From NCBI GenBank assembly GCA_021846505.1, contig JAJZWV010000027.1, forward strand, positions 1 to 46,038: a stretch of DNA of 46,038 nucleotides, given 5' to 3'. A program made the translations under genes and the position numbers. The notes under the pieces are model-generated. The model was not told where the DNA came from. It did no database searches and worked only from the letters and a program-made list of their open reading frames with translations. The DNA is from Bacillota bacterium. GTDB lineage: Bacteria > Bacillota > Sulfobacillia > Sulfobacillales > JAIMBI01. Positions 1 through 8,224 of this stretch are shown here, in pieces; the stretch's first letter is position 1; every line of letters starts with the position of its first letter.

Positions 1-2
1 AG

Positions 3-155
3 GAGCTGGTCTACCTGAGCCATTTCCGGACCCGGGCGGAGGCGCGGACGGCCCTCTTCGAATACATCGAGGTCTTCTACAACCGGCAGCGCCTGCACAG
101 CGCCTTGGGCTACCGGACGCCCCAGGAGGCGGCCGTCGCCGCGCTCACCGCCTAA
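3..155 (+). CDS. IS3-family transposase (OrfB), C-terminal end only
   Basis: This is the last 50 codons of an integrase-type DDE transposase; the rest lies before the window. The visible end carries the family signature around FYNxxRLHSALGYxTP, which follows the catalytic glutamate in IS3-family OrfB proteins. The frame is open from base 3 to a TAA at 153-155. A 26-bp segment ending at 203 looks like the right terminal repeat of the same element. The enzyme moves the element by cut-and-paste or copy-paste through a circular intermediate (family knowledge). Whether the element is intact cannot be seen here. Confidence 0.88.
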   Translation, partial: ELVYLSHFRTRAEARTALFEYIEVFYNRQRLHSALGYRTPQEAAVAALTA

Positions 156-177
156 GCCATGCATTCCCCATTTTCGG

Positions 178-203
178 CTGTCCACGATCTTGACATAAGT
201 CCA
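178..203 (+). repeat. Probable right terminal inverted repeat of the IS3-family element
   Basis: The segment runs from CTGTCCACGATC to AAGTCCA and lies 22 bases after the transposase stop. IS3-family ends read TG...CA with a GTCCA-like tip, which matches. The left end lies outside the window, so pairing cannot be checked. The interrupted TPR frame resumes directly after it, which supports an element boundary at about 203/204. Confidence 0.6.
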
Positions 204-837
204 TCTTTATCTCGAGACGGAGACGCGCCTCCATGTCGCGCTGGGGTTCGCCGAAACTCTATTGGAAGCTCAGGCGTGGTCCGCGGGACACCACGTCCTG
301 CGACACACCTGGCGCGTCAATCGGATCGCCTACGGCGGCCGCTACAACGGCGAACTGTATTGGCTTTGTGGGCGATGGGCGTTCGCGCAGGGCCGGTTCG
401 CGGTGGCGGCCGGATGGTTCCGGCGCTGCCAAGCCGCGCGCCTGCGGGGCCACGCACGGCCAACCGCGCTGGCGGTGGCGACGTACGATTACGGGTTAGC
501 ACTGTACCGCCTCGGTCGATGGCCGGCGGCGTTGGAGCAGCTGCAGACGGCCCGTGCGCACGTGAATCCATCTCAAGATGTGCCGATCTGGGGCTATGCG
601 ACCCTCGCCCTGGGCAGCATTCTCTGTCGATCCGGCGCGGTGGCAATGGCCCACCACTACTTTGCGGCGGCAGCCCAGCGCCTGCCAGCCAATGACCCCA
701 TGTGCCAGGGCGCCGAAGATGCCGGCCGTGAGTGTGGTCGGCCCATCGCCCGGGCCCGCGGCTCCCCGGGGACAAGCGACCCCTCGACCCATCATCTGCT
801 GGCGGCGGTGGCCGCGGCCGAACCTCTCCCCCTCTAA
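204..837 (+). pseudogene. TPR-type protein, N-terminus cut off by the IS3 element
   Basis: An open frame is entered right at the IS3 end (codon phase of base 205) and runs to a TAA at 835-837, about 210 codons. The text is helical and has paired-helix TPR-like spacing: an A-x-GRF-x-VAAGWF helix, then YxxGLALYRLGRWPAALEQLQ, then LALGSILCRSGAVAMAHHYFAAA. TPR arrays of this type often form the C-terminal half of helix-turn-helix regulators, but no DNA-binding part is visible. A TTG at 262 could serve as an internal start, but the frame is clearly coding upstream of it, so I read this as the 3' remainder of a gene disrupted by the element. The low-complexity tail after about 750 may not be original. 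Confidence 0.55.
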
Positions 838-1098
838 CTTTACCGCTGCACCGTCGTAGATTCCGGGTCGACTCGCCTTGCCTCGCACGCAGCGCTGTGA
901 GTTCAGGCGTGGTCAGCGCGCGCAGCCCAGGGGACGCGGCACGCCGCCTAGATTGCGCATTGTGCAGCAACGCTTGGCAGGGGATGCGCACCGGGGCAGG
1001 GAATAACCCACCGATTACCAACTGGGGGCCTTTGGACCAGGTCGGGGCCCCCCGTCTTGGCGTGAGACTGGATGAAGACAGGAAGGGAGGAAGAAGGC

Positions 1099-1266
1099 AT
1101 GGATTCACCAGAGGTGGTGTGTACCTGCGAGTATAAGGGCGTCGTTTGCCAATACGACCCGTACTGCCGCGCTCGTCCCCAGATGACGTCGTATTACGAA
1201 CGGTATGAGGCTACCTGCCCAGGGATCCAGTGCAGCGATGGGCCAACCTACTGTGGCTGCCCCTGA
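1099..1266 (+). CDS. Small cysteine-rich protein (55 aa)
   Basis: ATG at 1099 follows a strong GGGAGG site at 1085-1090 with 8-base spacing, which decides the start over an in-frame ATG at 1072. The 55-residue product has eight cysteines (8, 10, 17, 23, 40, 45, 52, 54), including CTC and a CGCP end, several tyrosines and no hydrophobic segment or signal peptide. This could bind metal or form a disulfide-knotted peptide, but I do not recognise a family. It stands alone between the truncated TPR gene and the first propeller gene. The good ribosome site and unusual composition argue for a real gene. Confidence 0.5.
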   Translation: MDSPEVVCTCEYKGVVCQYDPYCRARPQMTSYYERYEATCPGIQCSDGPTYCGCP

Positions 1267-1409
1267 CAGGGCATGACCAGAGCCGCCGCGGCCACCGACC
1301 GTCGTGTCGGCGGCCGCAGCTATGAGGGCCACCCCGTATCCTGACCTCCGATCCGGGGGTGCTACCATGAAAGGGCTCTGGCCGCAACCGGCAAACGGAG
1401 GCGATCACC

Positions 1410-2522
1410 GTGAGGACACCCGGGGCGCGCACTGCGCGACGGGCAGGGCTGGCCGCGGCCGTGTTGGCCGTGGGCGCGGTCATCTGGCTCAGCCACCCAC
1501 ATGCCCATGTCCCGCGCCCACCCGCCGCGGCGGCCGTGCACCCGAATCCGCGCCCGCAGGCCAAGGCACGCTCGAGTCCCTGGCCCATCGCCGTCATCGG
1601 GCAAGGCCTCCTGACGGCGGTGGCCTGCTCCTCCCCCACCCTCTGTGTGGCGGGCTTTTCGAATGGCAGCGTCGATAGCTCCCAGTATCCCACCGGGGGC
1701 ACGCTGGGGTGGGCAGAGTCGATCCCGGCGATTTCCAACCTAGGTTCGCTGGCGGCCATTGCCTGCCCGTCCACGGCGCTCTGCCTGGCCGTCGACACCC
1801 AGGGCCACCTCGTCTGGTCCCGAGATCCGTTCTCCAGTACCCTCGGGCAGCGGGCCGCGTGGAGCGGCACCCGCATTGACCCCACAGCGGCGCTGACGGG
1901 CATCGCCTGTCCCACCACCCGCCTCTGCGTGGCGGTCGACCGCGCGGGCCACGTACTCACCTCCACCAACCCGACCGGCGGCCCGGGCGCCTGGGCTCTG
2001 GGACACGCACCGGGCCTTGCCGCCGGGGAAAATTTCACCGCCGTGTCCTGCAGCGGCGCCCACTTCTGTGCCGCGGTGGCCGGCGGGACGGGCGGCGCAC
2101 TTTTGGCCACCACCCACCCGGCCATGGGCGCCTCCAGCTGACAGCCCATTGCACTGCCGGCCGCCTGGCACGTTTCGTCCCTGGACGGGGTCAGCTGTTT
2201 TTCGGGGGGCTGTGTCGCCGTGAGCCAGACGGGGGAGATCCTCAGTGCCAGCGATCCTGCGGTGGCATCCAGCTGGCACCGGGTGGCCGCCGGCCAGCCG
2301 CTGGCGGCGGTGGCGTGCTCCCCCTCGGGGGGCTTTTGTGCGGCCGTTGGCGGCGACCGGGCCTTCACAACGCATCATCCGATAGCGCCAGCACCCGTCT
2401 GGCGCGATCACCAGGAGCACGTGGGCTATCTGTATCTGCGGCTGGTCGCGGTATCCTGCCCCACGCGGTCGTTTTGCCTGGCGGGTGACCAAGGGGGCTA
2501 CGAAGCGTTCTACCAAGGCTGA
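1410..2522 (+). pseudogene. Secreted seven-bladed propeller protein, copy 1 (nonsense mutation)
   Basis: GTG start at 1410 behind GGAGG (about 1398-1402). The product begins with a basic segment and a hydrophobic stretch (about residues 12-27), a signal peptide or anchor. It then holds seven repeats that each contain a Cys-x4/5-Cys pair in a xxxCPSxxxCLAVD-like strand (VACSSPTLCVAG, IACPSTALCLAVD, IACPTTRLCVAVD, VSCSGAHFCAAV, VSCFSGGCVAV, VACSPSGGFCAAV, VSCPTRSFCLAGD). Seven repeats suggest a seven-bladed beta-propeller with one disulfide per blade, outside the membrane. Codon 244 (2139-2141) is TGA where copy 2 has TGG, so a single G-to-A change stops the protein after the fourth blade motif; the same frame then stays open to 2522. 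Ligand and role are unknown. Confidence 0.8.
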
Positions 2523-2641
2523 GCGGCAAGCGGCGGGGGCTCAGCCGGGCATGGGCCGGCCGGGAGCAACCCTCGGGCCCGCGCCAGGCGACCACACGCG
2601 CGGGGTTCGAGCCACGGCGTCGAGAAACGGAGGCGATCACC

Positions 2642-3747
2642 TTGAGGGCACCCGGGGCGCGCACTGCGCGATGGGCCGGCCTGGTCACGGCCGTGTTGGC
2701 CGCGGCCGCGGCCATCTGGCTCGGCCAGCCACGTGCCCATGTCCCGCGCCCACCCGCCGTGGCGCCCATGCACCCGAATCCGCCGCACCCGGCCCAGGCG
2801 CGCTCGAGTCCCTGGCACATGGCGTTCATCGGGTCCGGGGTCCTGACGGCGGTGGCCTGCCCCGCGCCCACCCGCTGTGTGGCGGGCTTTTCGAATGGCA
2901 GCCTCGACAGCTCGCAGTATCCCACCGGGGGCACACAGGCGTGGCAGGAGACGCTCCCGGCGATTGCCCATCCCGGCTTGATCGCGGCCATCGCCTGCCC
3001 GTCCACGGTGCTCTGCCTGGCCGTCGACCCCCAGGGCAACCTCGTCTGGTCCCAAGACCCGTTCGCCAGCCCCCTCGGGCCGCGGGCCGCGTGGAGCGGC
3101 GCCCGCATTGATCCCACAGCCGCGCTGACGGGCATCGCGTGTCCCAGCACCCGCCTCTGCGTGGCGGTCGACCGCGCGGGCCACGTGCTAACCTCCACCA
3201 ACCCGACAGGCGGCCCCGCGGCATGGGCCCTGGCACACGCACCGGGCCTTCCCGCCGGGGAAACTTTCACCGCCGTCTCCTGCAGCGGCGCCAACTTCGT
3301 GCCGCGGTGGCCGGCGGGACGGGCGGCGCACTTTTCATCACCACCCACCCGGCCATGGGCGCCTCCAGCTGGCAGTCCATCCGGCTGCCGGCCGCCTGGC
3401 GCGTTTCGTCCCTGGACGGGGTCAGCTGTTTTGCGGGGGGCTGTGTCGCCGTGAGCCACGCGGGGGAGATCCTCAGTGCCAGCGATCCGACAGTGCCCTC
3501 CAGCTGGCACCGGGTGGCCGCCGGCCAGCCGCTGGCGGCGGTGGCGTGCTCCCCCTCGGGGGGCCTTTGTGCGGCCGTTGACGGCGACCGCGTCTTCACA
3601 ACGCATCACCCGATGGCGCCAGCGCCCGTCTGGCACGAGTACCACGCGGGCAATCCATATCTGCGGCTGGTCACGGCATCGTGCCCCACGCACTCGTTCT
3701 GCCTGGCGGGCGACCAAGGGGGCTACGGAGCTTTCTACCAAGGCTGA
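2642..3747 (+). pseudogene. Secreted seven-bladed propeller protein, copy 2 (one-base deletion)
   Basis: Tandem paralogue of the preceding gene, closely similar over its full length and in its ribosome-site context (both have ACGGAGGCGATCACC before the start). Here the start is TTG at 2642. The N-terminal hydrophobic anchor and all seven Cys-pair blade motifs are present, but at about 3297-3300 one base is missing (copy 1 reads TTCTGTGCC, copy 2 TTCGTGCC). The frame therefore breaks inside the fourth blade motif and the correct frame resumes to a TGA at 3745-3747. The codon that is TGA in copy 1 is TGG here. The two copies have thus been damaged independently. Confidence 0.8.
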
Positions 3748-3841
3748 GTCGACAGCCGTGCGACCGCGCAGGGCAGGAAATGGGTGGCCGGTCGCGAATC
3801 CCGTGCGCAGGTACAGGTTCGCAGCAGGAAGGTGAGGGCAC

Positions 3842-4249
3842 ATGCGGCAGAACATCGGCGGCAACAGCCCCTGGGAGCGCGAGGCGGGCTATGCCCGGGC
3901 CGTCCGCGTGGATCGCCGGGTGGTGGTGGCCGGCACCACCGCCACTGGCGCCGACGGCAAGCTCATCGGCGGCGCAGATCCCTACTCTCAGGCGGTCCAG
4001 GCGCTGGACAACATCGCCGCGGCGCTGGCGGCGGCGGGGGCCCAGCTGGAGGACGTGGTCCGCACACGCCTGTACATTACTCGCCGCGAGGATGCGGCCG
4101 GCGTCATGCGCGCCCACCGGGAGCGGCTGGGACATGTCCGCCCCGCCGCCACCCTGGTTGTGGTCAGCGGCCTCATCGACCCCGCCATGCTGGTGGAAAT
4201 CGAGGCGGAGGCCGCAGCCAGCGCCCCGCTCGCCGGATCGCCGGAGTAG
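3842..4249 (+). CDS. RidA-family (YjgF/YER057c/UK114) protein
   Basis: A 135-residue protein of normal family length. ATG at 3842 follows AGGAAGG at about 3826-3832. The RidA fold is recognised by the N-terminal SPW-E pattern, the central LDNIAAALAAAGA-x-LEDVVRTRLYIT segment with the substrate-binding arginine, and the C-terminal LVEIEAEA strand with its conserved glutamate. RidA enzymes hydrolyse reactive enamine/imine intermediates made by PLP enzymes; subgroups differ in substrate and the subgroup cannot be fixed here. The stop TAG (4247-4249) directly abuts the minus-strand stop of the mrfA-like gene, forming TAGCTA. No operon partner is visible. Confidence 0.9.
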   Translation: MRQNIGGNSPWEREAGYARAVRVDRRVVVAGTTATGADGKLIGGADPYSQAVQALDNIAAALAAAGAQLEDVVRTRLYITRREDAAGVMRAHRERLGHVRPAATLVVVSGLIDPAMLVEIEAEAAASAPLAGSPE

Positions 4250-6547
4250 CTACTCGGGGTCGGGCGGAATTTCCACAAGCTGCGCCAGCACCTCGCTCGC
4301 CATGGACTTGTCCATCGGCAGGTTGTCGCTGGAGCAGGTGGGCGAGTAGACACAGGACGGGCAGCCCGCCTGGCAGGGGCAGTCCCGCACCAGCGCGTGC
4401 GTGGCCTCGGCCAGGGCCCGCGCGCGGTCAAAGCCGCGCTCGGTGAGCCCGATGCCCCCTTCGGCGTGCTCGTGGATGAAAATCGTCGCCGCCCCGGTAT
4501 CGGGGTGGTGCCACACCGAGAGCGCGCCCAAGTCGCGGCGGTCGCACAGCACCCACAGCGGCATCAAGCTGGCCAGGGCATGCTCGGCGCCGTGCAGGCC
4601 GCCCGGGAGATTGGCGCGCTCCAGGCGGCGCTGGCGGCTGAACGCTTCGGGCAGGGCGAACCACAGCGCACGCGTGCGGTAGGTCACGGGCGGCAGGTCC
4701 ACGGTGTCCTGCGCCACCACCTCGTCGCCGCGGCGGGTTTTGTAGCCCACTACTTGCTCGGTCACCTCCACGTCCCCCCATGCGAGCTTCAGCGCGCCGT
4801 GCTCCCGCGCGTCCCGCTCCTCCAAGATGTGAATGACCACACTTTTCATGGGCTCGGTCCAGTAGTCGACGCGCTGCTTTTTGACCGCGGCCACATAGTG
4901 GGTGAGATCCAGCGAGGACACGACGTGCGTTTCCGCGCCGTGCAGCAGCACGGCCCCGGGGTGCGCCTCCGACAGCGCCCGCGTCCAGTCCATGGTTTCC
5001 AGCACGAACGCCTCCCCGCCCTCCCCTTCGCGCAGGACTTTGACCGTCGCCTGCATGCCGGTGGCGTCCAGCGCCACCACTTGGTGGGCGGCTGGCCGCG
5101 ACTGGTACACCAAGCCGCGCGGCGTCTCCCGCAAGAGACCCCGGGCCTGGAGCTGGTCCAGCACGCCGTCGGCCGCGGGGCCAAAGAAGCGGCGCGCGGC
5201 CGGACGGTCGAGCGGCCGCTCCGCCGCGGCACACAGCAGGTGGCCGCTCAAAATATAGGGGTTGCCCAAATCAATCACGGCGTGCTCGTGCGGCCGCCCG
5301 AAAAAGACGGCCGGCCGCCGCGCCAGGTATTGGTCCAGCGGGTCCGCAAACGGCACCCACACCACCAGCGAGGCGTCCTCACCCCGTCCCGCGCGCCCCG
5401 CCTGCTGCCGCACTGACACCATGGTGCCCGGGAATCCGGACAGCACCACCGCGCCCAAGCTGCCGATGTCCACGCCCAGCTCCAAGGCGTTGGTGCTCAC
5501 CAGCCCGCGGATGCGGCCCGACCGGAGGTCCCCCTCCAGCGCCCGCCGCTCCGACGGCAGATAGCCCGCCCGATACGGCGCCACCTGATCCCCGAAGGGC
5601 GCATGCTCGGCCGCGGCTAGGGCCCGCGCCTGGCGCGCCACCAGCTCCGCCAGCTGCCGCGACACGGCAAACACCAGCGTTTGCACGCCATGCGCCACGC
5701 CCGCGGCTAAGATGCGGGCGGTTTCCTGGTGGGGCGAGGCCAGCCCCGGCCCCAGCGCCTCGGGGTTGTAAAACACAAAGTGCTGCTGGCCGCGCGCGGA
5801 TCCATCGTCGTCAATGACGTCGAGGTGCGAGGGGTCCACGCCGGTCAGGCGCTCGGCCAGCTCGGCGGCATTGGCCAGCGTGGCCGAGGCCAGCACATAC
5901 TGGGGCGCGGCCCCCACCGCGTCCAACAGCCGCGCCAGGCGCCGCACCACCAGGGCGGCGTTGGATCCAAACACGCCCCGATACACGTGCGCCTCGTCAA
6001 TCACCACAAACGCCAGGTGGGACCAGAACCGCTCCCACTGATGCGCCCACCCCAGCGTCTGATGCAGCATGTAGAAGTTAGACAGCACCAGCCGGCTCTG
6101 CGCCCGGATGCGCGCGCGCTGGCCCGGCGGCGTGTCCCCGTCGTACACGGCCGGCAGCACGCGAGCGGGCACCGCCGCCGCCAGGGCGGTGAGCGAGGTC
6201 CACTGGTCCTGCGCGAGCGCCTTGGTGGGGTAGAGGTAGAGCGCCGTCGCCTCGGGGTCCGCCAGGAGCCGCTCCCAGATGGGGAGATTAAAAGCCAGCG
6301 TCTTTCCGGAGGCGGGCGGGGTGCTGAGCAGCACGTGGCGGCCGGCGCGAATCGCCGCGATGGCCTGGGCCTGGTGCGTGCGCAGCACCAGGCCACGCTG
6401 GGCCAAGTAGCGGGCCAGCGGCGGCGCCAGCGGCTCCGCGAGCCATCCCTCGCGCGCCGTGCGGGCGGGCCGCTCTTCTACGTGCGTCACGAAATCTCTA
6501 AAGGGGGGCCTCCGCGTGAGCGTCTCCAGCAACGATTCAACGGACAC
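4250..6547 (-). CDS. mrfA: MrfA-type DEAD/DEAH-box helicase with C-terminal DUF1998/Zn-binding region
   Basis: A 765-residue superfamily 2 helicase. It has Walker A STPPASGKT (about 75-83), VIDEAHVY (DEAH at about 184-187), an SAT motif in LASATLAN, and the GRAGRGED motif VI. The C-terminal region ends with CPCQAGCPSCVYSPTC, a four-cysteine zinc site typical of this family. Length and layout match Bacillus subtilis MrfA (YprA), a 3'-to-5' helicase acting with MrfB in mitomycin lesion repair. GTG at 6545-6547 was chosen because it overlaps the mrfB stop (GTGTCCGTTGA), implying translational coupling. An upstream in-frame start at 6625 would overlap mrfB more deeply and adds 26 non-conserved-looking residues. 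No frameshift is seen. Confidence 0.9.
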   Translation of the reverse strand: MSVESLLETLTRRPPFRDFVTHVEERPARTAREGWLAEPLAPPLARYLAQRGLVLRTHQAQAIAAIRAGRHVLLSTPPASGKTLAFNLPIWERLLADPEATALYLYPTKALAQDQWTSLTALAAAVPARVLPAVYDGDTPPGQRARIRAQSRLVLSNFYMLHQTLGWAHQWERFWSHLAFVVIDEAHVYRGVFGSNAALVVRRLARLLDAVGAAPQYVLASATLANAAELAERLTGVDPSHLDVIDDDGSARGQQHFVFYNPEALGPGLASPHQETARILAAGVAHGVQTLVFAVSRQLAELVARQARALAAAEHAPFGDQVAPYRAGYLPSERRALEGDLRSGRIRGLVSTNALELGVDIGSLGAVVLSGFPGTMVSVRQQAGRAGRGEDASLVVWVPFADPLDQYLARRPAVFFGRPHEHAVIDLGNPYILSGHLLCAAAERPLDRPAARRFFGPAADGVLDQLQARGLLRETPRGLVYQSRPAAHQVVALDATGMQATVKVLREGEGGEAFVLETMDWTRALSEAHPGAVLLHGAETHVVSSLDLTHYVAAVKKQRVDYWTEPMKSVVIHILEERDAREHGALKLAWGDVEVTEQVVGYKTRRGDEVVAQDTVDLPPVTYRTRALWFALPEAFSRQRRLERANLPGGLHGAEHALASLMPLWVLCDRRDLGALSVWHHPDTGAATIFIHEHAEGGIGLTERGFDRARALAEATHALVRDCPCQAGCPSCVYSPTCSSDNLPMDKSMASEVLAQLVEIPPDPE

Positions 6548-7625
6548 GGCCGGCGCCCCACGCGTCGGCCGAGAGCCGCGTGAAGATGCGGGCCAAGCCA
6601 ACCAAATCCCAGCGGTTGTGGTCAATGATGTAGGTCAGCGGGCCCACCTCCCCCTCCTGCTGGTACGCCTCGTAAAACGGCGGCACATAGGCGCCGGGCA
6701 GGTCGTCCGGCCGCTCAATGCCCAGCACCTCGCGCTCGATGGTCACGGCCTGGCAGTCGGGCAGGCGGTCCCGCCACACGCGCCGCGCGAAGTGCACCAA
6801 GTCGTAGTGGGGCAGGGCCGCGAGCGGCCGCGGCAGGCCGTAGTACGCGGCGCGGGCCGCCAGCATCGGCACGTCAAACGACAGACCGTTGTAGGTGACC
6901 AGCGCGGCTTTGCCCGCCGCATGCTGCGCCAGCGCCGCCAGCAGTGCCGGCTCGTCCCCCACCGACTCGGCCACGTACTGGCAGATGGACAGCTGGCCCC
7001 CCTCCCACTCCGCCACCCCGATGAGAATGGCCGCCACACCGGAAAATCCCAGCGTCTCGATGTCCACGAACAAAAACCCCTCCGGGTCAAACAGCGCCCG
7101 GGTTTCCCACAGAAGCGGGTCCGAGGCCCCGACGCGGCGGCGGACCGCGAAAAACGCGGCCGCCGGGTCCTCGGCTGCCACCGCCCGCCACAGCCGGCCG
7201 GCTTCGGCGCCAAAGCGCGGGTGCCCGGCCAGATCCTGGAGCGTGCGGATCCCCTGGCTGCGAAGCGCTTCCGCGTGCCAGGGCCCCACGCCCCACACCA
7301 GCTCCAGCGCGGCCGCAAGCTGCTGGCGCGCTTGGCCGGGGTCCAGCACCTCCGGGGGCGCATCCGGCTCGCCGGTGCGAACGGTGCGGCAGGCGCCTTC
7401 CGGCGTGTCCGTGTCCGTCAGCTGGTACACGTCCCCGAGCTGGCGGCCCCGGTGGCGCGCCGTCACGGCGGCCAGCAGCTGGGCGGCCCGCTCATCCAGG
7501 GAGCGGCCGGCCGCCGCTGGCACGGCCGTGGGCAGAGGGTCGAGCGGCGCCTCGCGGAGGCGCTCTGCCCAATAGTCGCCGACGCCAAAAATTGCGGGCC
7601 GCCGGATGGCCGGCTCCTGCCCCAC
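6537..7625 (-). CDS. mrfB: MrfB-type DEDD (RNase H-like) exonuclease
   Basis: A 362-residue protein with a YprB-like ribonuclease H fold. The metal-binding DEDD residues are visible as FVDIETLG, TYNGLSFD, YDLVHFARRVW and HNRWDLVGLARI. Before the nuclease domain lies a helix-hairpin-helix-like segment (VWGVGPWHAEALRSQGIRTLQDLA). B. subtilis MrfB is a metal-dependent exonuclease that works with MrfA in repair of mitomycin adducts (family knowledge). GTG start at 7623-7625 with a GGGGGAGG site upstream. The gene overlaps the helicase start by 11 bases, so the two are surely co-expressed. It follows the GNAT gene by 76 bases on the same strand. Confidence 0.88.
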   Translation of the reverse strand: MGQEPAIRRPAIFGVGDYWAERLREAPLDPLPTAVPAAAGRSLDERAAQLLAAVTARHRGRQLGDVYQLTDTDTPEGACRTVRTGEPDAPPEVLDPGQARQQLAAALELVWGVGPWHAEALRSQGIRTLQDLAGHPRFGAEAGRLWRAVAAEDPAAAFFAVRRRVGASDPLLWETRALFDPEGFLFVDIETLGFSGVAAILIGVAEWEGGQLSICQYVAESVGDEPALLAALAQHAAGKAALVTYNGLSFDVPMLAARAAYYGLPRPLAALPHYDLVHFARRVWRDRLPDCQAVTIEREVLGIERPDDLPGAYVPPFYEAYQQEGEVGPLTYIIDHNRWDLVGLARIFTRLSADAWGAGRVR

Positions 7626-7701
7626 TCCATCGCCTCCCCCGGCAGCGGGCCAACGTCGCCTATGGCATTTTACCCCGGCCGGATGCGTAGCGGGCGTTCG
7701 T

Positions 7702-8208
7702 TTAGAGCTTTCGTTCCATGCAGCGCTCGGGGAGCTCCTCGGCCGGCCGCGCGGAGCTGGGCCCCACGTCGCGAAATCCCTGCCGCCGGCACAGGGCGAT
7801 GGCCGGGGCGTTATCCGACCGCACGTCCAGCGCGAGCCAGGTGGCGCCCTCCCGGCGGGCCCACGCCGCCACCGCCTCCAGCAGCGCCTCGCCTACCTGG
7901 TGGCCGCGCGCGCTGGGATCCACCCACAGCGACAGCAGCTCGGCCCGATTGGCGTCCACCCGAGCGCCGCTCACCATGCTCATCCAGCGGTTCTGCCTGC
8001 GGGCCGCGAGGTTCAGTGGCACGTCGGTGAGCTGGGCGCGCCAGCGCTCCTCGCGATCCCCTGCACCCTGCCAATCCGCCAGCCGTGACCCAAACGCGGC
8101 GGGTGCCTCGGCCAGCGCCCGAAGGCGCAGGTCCCGCCACAAGCGCCAGTCGTCGGGCCAAAGGCGCTGGAGCACGGCACCCTCCCCGTGCAATTTCTCG
8201 GCTGTCAC
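7702..8208 (-). CDS. GNAT-family N-acetyltransferase
   Basis: A 168-residue protein. The acetyl-CoA binding core is visible as LLSLWVDPSARGHQVGEALLEAVAAWA (motif A, R-G-x-x-V-G) followed by LDVRSDNAPAIALCRRQGFRDVG (motif B). GTG at 8206-8208 was preferred because a GGGGGAGAGAGG site precedes it and it lies just after the HNH stop. A longer frame to 8334 would overlap the HNH gene and has no family-like text. The substrate cannot be predicted. Its place between an HNH endonuclease gene (16-base gap) and mrfBA suggests co-transcription; it might modify a partner protein or simply be a passenger. Confidence 0.82.
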   Translation of the reverse strand: MTAEKLHGEGAVLQRLWPDDWRLWRDLRLRALAEAPAAFGSRLADWQGAGDREERWRAQLTDVPLNLAARRQNRWMSMVSGARVDANRAELLSLWVDPSARGHQVGEALLEAVAAWARREGATWLALDVRSDNAPAIALCRRQGFRDVGPSSARPAEELPERCMERKL

Positions 8209-8224
8209 GCGGCCTCTCTCCCCC

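Noticed and set aside
2139-2141. In-frame TGA as a selenocysteine or recoded tryptophan codon
   Set aside because: The paralogue has TGG at the same place, TGG is used for Trp throughout, and no stem-loop of the selenocysteine type follows. A simple nonsense mutation explains it.
2220-2522. Separate 100-residue gene
   Set aside because: It is the in-frame continuation of propeller copy 1 after the nonsense codon and has no ribosome site of its own.
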